Source: Bacteroidales bacterium (GTDB taxonomy: Bacteria; Bacteroidota; Bacteroidia; Bacteroidales; UBA7960). Taken from it: 5,839 nucleotides of DNA. The translations under genes were made by a program, and so were the position numbers. Below are positions 3,952-5,839 of this stretch, one piece after another. The notes under the pieces are model-generated. The model was not told the origin of the DNA. It did no database searches and saw only the letters and a list, made by a program, of their open reading frames with translations. Each line of letters opens with the position of its first letter. Positions within the stretch are counted from its first letter, which is position 1. The DNA lies in assembly GCA_003557965.1 (NCBI GenBank), contig PWND01000176.1, positions 1-5,839 on the forward strand, written 5' to 3'.

Positions 3952-5839
3952 CAAATATACGCCCCTGATGGCTTGAGAATGCCCGGTGAATGGAATGGCT
4001 GGAATAATGAACAAGGAATGGGCGGTGATTTTGACCTGCAAAGAATTACAAGCGGCACCCTGCGATGGCAAACAACGTTTCAATACACAGGAAATACAGG
4101 CCCGCAAATGTTTAAGTTTGTGAGCACAAGTTATGGTAATGTTTGGGGCAACCAGTGGGCAGATAACCAGAATGTTAGCATAAACAGTATAGAGAATTTT
4201 ACATTTTCGGGAGAACATATTGATGATAATATGGTTGTTGTTACACAAAACAATTGGTACACAGTTGTATTTGAGGATAACGGATATGAAAACTCAAGGG
4301 CTGTGTTTATGGAAACTATCTCTCAGCCGGTTGATATTACTTCAGTAATTCAAAACCCACCAATAGTGGAAGAAGAGGATGAAGTTTTAATTACAGCTAA
4401 TTTATCAGCAAGCCCATCACCTGAAGAGGTATTTTATCTCAGATATACATCTGATAATTGGGACAATTCAACTATTTTGACAATGTCTATAGAGACAAAC
4501 GCTGCTTCTGCAACTATTCCACAGTATGAGTCCGGGATAACCATTGAATATTACATCTTTAGTTCGGTAATTTCAGATTTATCCGATGACTTTGATCTTT
4601 TTACATTAAGATTTAACAATAATAATGATAACAACTTTTCATATACAGTTGGGCAACCAATTAGTTGTGGAGAAGAAAACAGCCTGATAACTACAAACCC
4701 TACTTTCCCATTAGAGGATGTTCCAGTAACAATATTTTTTAATGCTGAATTTGGTAATGGCGGTTTAATAAACTATGCCGGGGATGTTTATGCACACACA
4801 GGAGTTATTACAAGCGAAAGCGAAAGCACATCAGATTGGAGATATGTAAAAACAGACTGGGGTGAAAATACTCCGGAAACCAAACTTGAAAGACTGGGAG
4901 CAAATCTTTACAGTCTGGAAATTGATAATATTCGCGATTACTACGAAGTACCTGCAGATGAGGATATTTTATATATGGCTTTTGTTTTTAGAAGTGATGA
5001 AGAAACAGAAGACGGATATTATCTTGAGCATAAAACATCAGAACATGGGGATATTTTTATTGAAGTATATGAGTTAGAACTTAACGTGAAGATTCTAAGC
5101 CCCTCAAAAAGAGAACCTCTTGTTAGCCCTAATGAAGTAATAGCAGTTTGTGTTGAGGCTCTTGAAAACGAAGAACTTAGCTTATATCTAAACGATGATC
5201 TCTTGTTGTCTGAAACCGGCACTTCTTTGATGTACCCTCTTGTAACACAAGAGTTGGAACCGGGAACGCACTGGCTAATTGCTAAAGCATCCTCAGGTGC
5301 TGATATTGTTTATGACTCAACAGCTATTTACCTTAGAGGCCCTGTTGTAGAAGAATCACTGCCAGAAGGTGTTAAGAATGGAATAAATTATATTGACGAC
5401 AACACCGTTACGTTAGTTTTGCATGACCCCCCGGCATTAAAACAATTTGCTTTTGCAATTGGTGATTATAGCAATTGGTTGCCAAATGATGATAATTATA
5501 TGAAATGGGATCCTGAAACAAACAGGTTTTGGGTTACAATTACCGGGCTGGAACCTCAAACAGAATATGCGTTCCAATACTATATTGACAGTGAACTAAG
5601 GCTTGCATGCCCTTATACGGAAAAGGTACTCGACCCCTGGAATGACAGGTGGATACCGGATATTACCTACCCTGACCTGAAGCCATATCCATTTGACCTC
5701 ACAACAGGAATAGTTAGTGTTTTGCAAACAGCCCGACAGCCTTATCAGTGGGAAGTTGATGACTTTGAGCCTGTAGCAGTTCATGAAACACAGCCAAACC
5801 TGATTATTTACGAACTTCTACTTAGAGACTTTACGGAAG
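3874..5839 (+). CDS. Secreted multimodular GH13-family alpha-glucan hydrolase (3' end missing)
   Basis: ATG at 3874 opens a frame that stays open to the window edge (655 codons plus one base). The start is supported by a signal peptide and by an A/T-rich leader (AAAAATATATCAAG) typical of Bacteroidota. Residues: signal peptide 1-26; an N-terminal module with MPGEWNGW (36-43), PQMFKFVST and WYTVVFEDNGYENSRAVFME (27-150); a beta-sandwich DITSVIQNPP...FSYTV (154-259); a module with GDVYAHTGVIT (303-313) and YVKTDWGENTPETKLERLG (265-399); an E-set-like segment (403-489); a CBM48-like domain (497-595); and a linker ending in PNLIIYELLLRDFTE (641-655), which is beta-strand 1 of a GH13 barrel. The order matches Bacteroidota amylase/pullulanase-type enzymes as I know them. 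The GH13 catalytic Asp/Glu/Asp lie beyond the window, so activity and exact specificity cannot be judged. A T9SS sorting domain at the missing C-terminus is likely but unseen. Confidence 0.92.
   Translation, partial: MNNKLKRLANYFSLLMVVVFATNLQAQIYAPDGLRMPGEWNGWNNEQGMGGDFDLQRITSGTLRWQTTFQYTGNTGPQMFKFVSTSYGNVWGNQWADNQNVSINSIENFTFSGEHIDDNMVVVTQNNWYTVVFEDNGYENSRAVFMETISQPVDITSVIQNPPIVEEEDEVLITANLSASPSPEEVFYLRYTSDNWDNSTILTMSIETNAASATIPQYESGITIEYYIFSSVISDLSDDFDLFTLRFNNNNDNNFSYTVGQPISCGEENSLITTNPTFPLEDVPVTIFFNAEFGNGGLINYAGDVYAHTGVITSESESTSDWRYVKTDWGENTPETKLERLGANLYSLEIDNIRDYYEVPADEDILYMAFVFRSDEETEDGYYLEHKTSEHGDIFIEVYELELNVKILSPSKREPLVSPNEVIAVCVEALENEELSLYLNDDLLLSETGTSLMYPLVTQELEPGTHWLIAKASSGADIVYDSTAIYLRGPVVEESLPEGVKNGINYIDDNTVTLVLHDPPALKQFAFAIGDYSNWLPNDDNYMKWDPETNRFWVTITGLEPQTEYAFQYYIDSELRLACPYTEKVLDPWNDRWIPDITYPDLKPYPFDLTTGIVSVLQTARQPYQWEVDDFEPVAVHETQPNLIIYELLLRDFTE
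5362..5658 (+). other. CBM48-like (isoamylase N-terminal type) domain of gene 2
   Basis: Residues 497-595 contain NTVTLVLHDPP, FAFAIGDYSNWLPNDDNYMK, RFWVTITGL and EYAFQYYID, followed by LRLACPYTEKVLDPWNDRWI. This is the usual domain directly before the catalytic barrel of debranching-type GH13 enzymes. The family usually has Asp where residue 579 is Cys (LA-C-PYTEKVLDPWND), judged from memory. Confidence 0.8.
5794..5839 (+). other. Start of the GH13 catalytic barrel (cut by window edge)
   Basis: Residues 641-655, PNLIIYELLLRDFTE, match the first strand and following loop of GH13 barrels preceded by CBM48 (consensus of the type LVIYELxVRDFT). The rest of the barrel lies outside the window. 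Confidence 0.82.

Noticed and set aside
3943..4248. Minus-strand open frame of 101 codons opposite gene 2
   Set aside because: It lies entirely within the signal-peptide end and first domain of a confidently assigned plus-strand gene, and its Cys/Ile/Asn-rich translation resembles no protein. It is a shadow of the AT-rich coding strand, as are the other short frames overlapping both genes.

Overview
The window looks like a piece of a Bacteroidota chromosome, probably a free-living marine or sediment member of the Bacteroidales/Flavobacteriia type. The evidence is an AT-rich sequence, A/T-rich start regions without a Shine-Dalgarno box, a type IX secretion (T9SS) type A sorting domain at the end of the first protein, and secreted starch-active modules typical of that phylum. 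Assignment below phylum level is not possible from the window.

Layout. Two large plus-strand genes fill the window and both are cut by its edges. Gene 1 (1-3772, 5' end missing) encodes at least 1256 residues of a very acidic, repeat-built secreted protein. Its modules read A1-A2-B1-C-A3-A4-B2-A5-D-CTD: five copies of a ~140-residue aromatic/acidic module A, two copies of a ~150-residue module B, one cadherin/Ig-like module C, one CBM48/CBM20-like starch-binding type module D, and the T9SS sorting domain. The order shows a higher-order repeat, (A-A-B)-C-(A-A-B)-A. The two A copies inside each cassette are ~90% identical in DNA, much closer to each other than to the A copies of the other cassette.

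A 101-bp intergenic region (3773-3873) carries a strong inverted repeat followed by a T-rich run, probably a terminator for gene 1. A second, perfectly matched hairpin lies inside the coding sequence of the sorting domain (3656-3685).

Gene 2 (3874-5839, 3' end missing) begins with a Sec signal peptide. A series of beta-sandwich modules follows, then a CBM48-like domain, and then the first strand of a GH13 alpha-amylase/pullulanase-type catalytic barrel at the window edge. It is read as a secreted multimodular alpha-glucan hydrolase.

Taken together the locus looks like an extracellular alpha-glucan (starch/glycogen-type) utilisation region. Gene 2 is the enzyme. Gene 1 is a surface or secreted, modular, probably carbohydrate-binding protein, or the C-terminal tail of another glycan-active enzyme whose catalytic part lies upstream. 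The co-operation is inferred from module types and adjacency, not shown directly.
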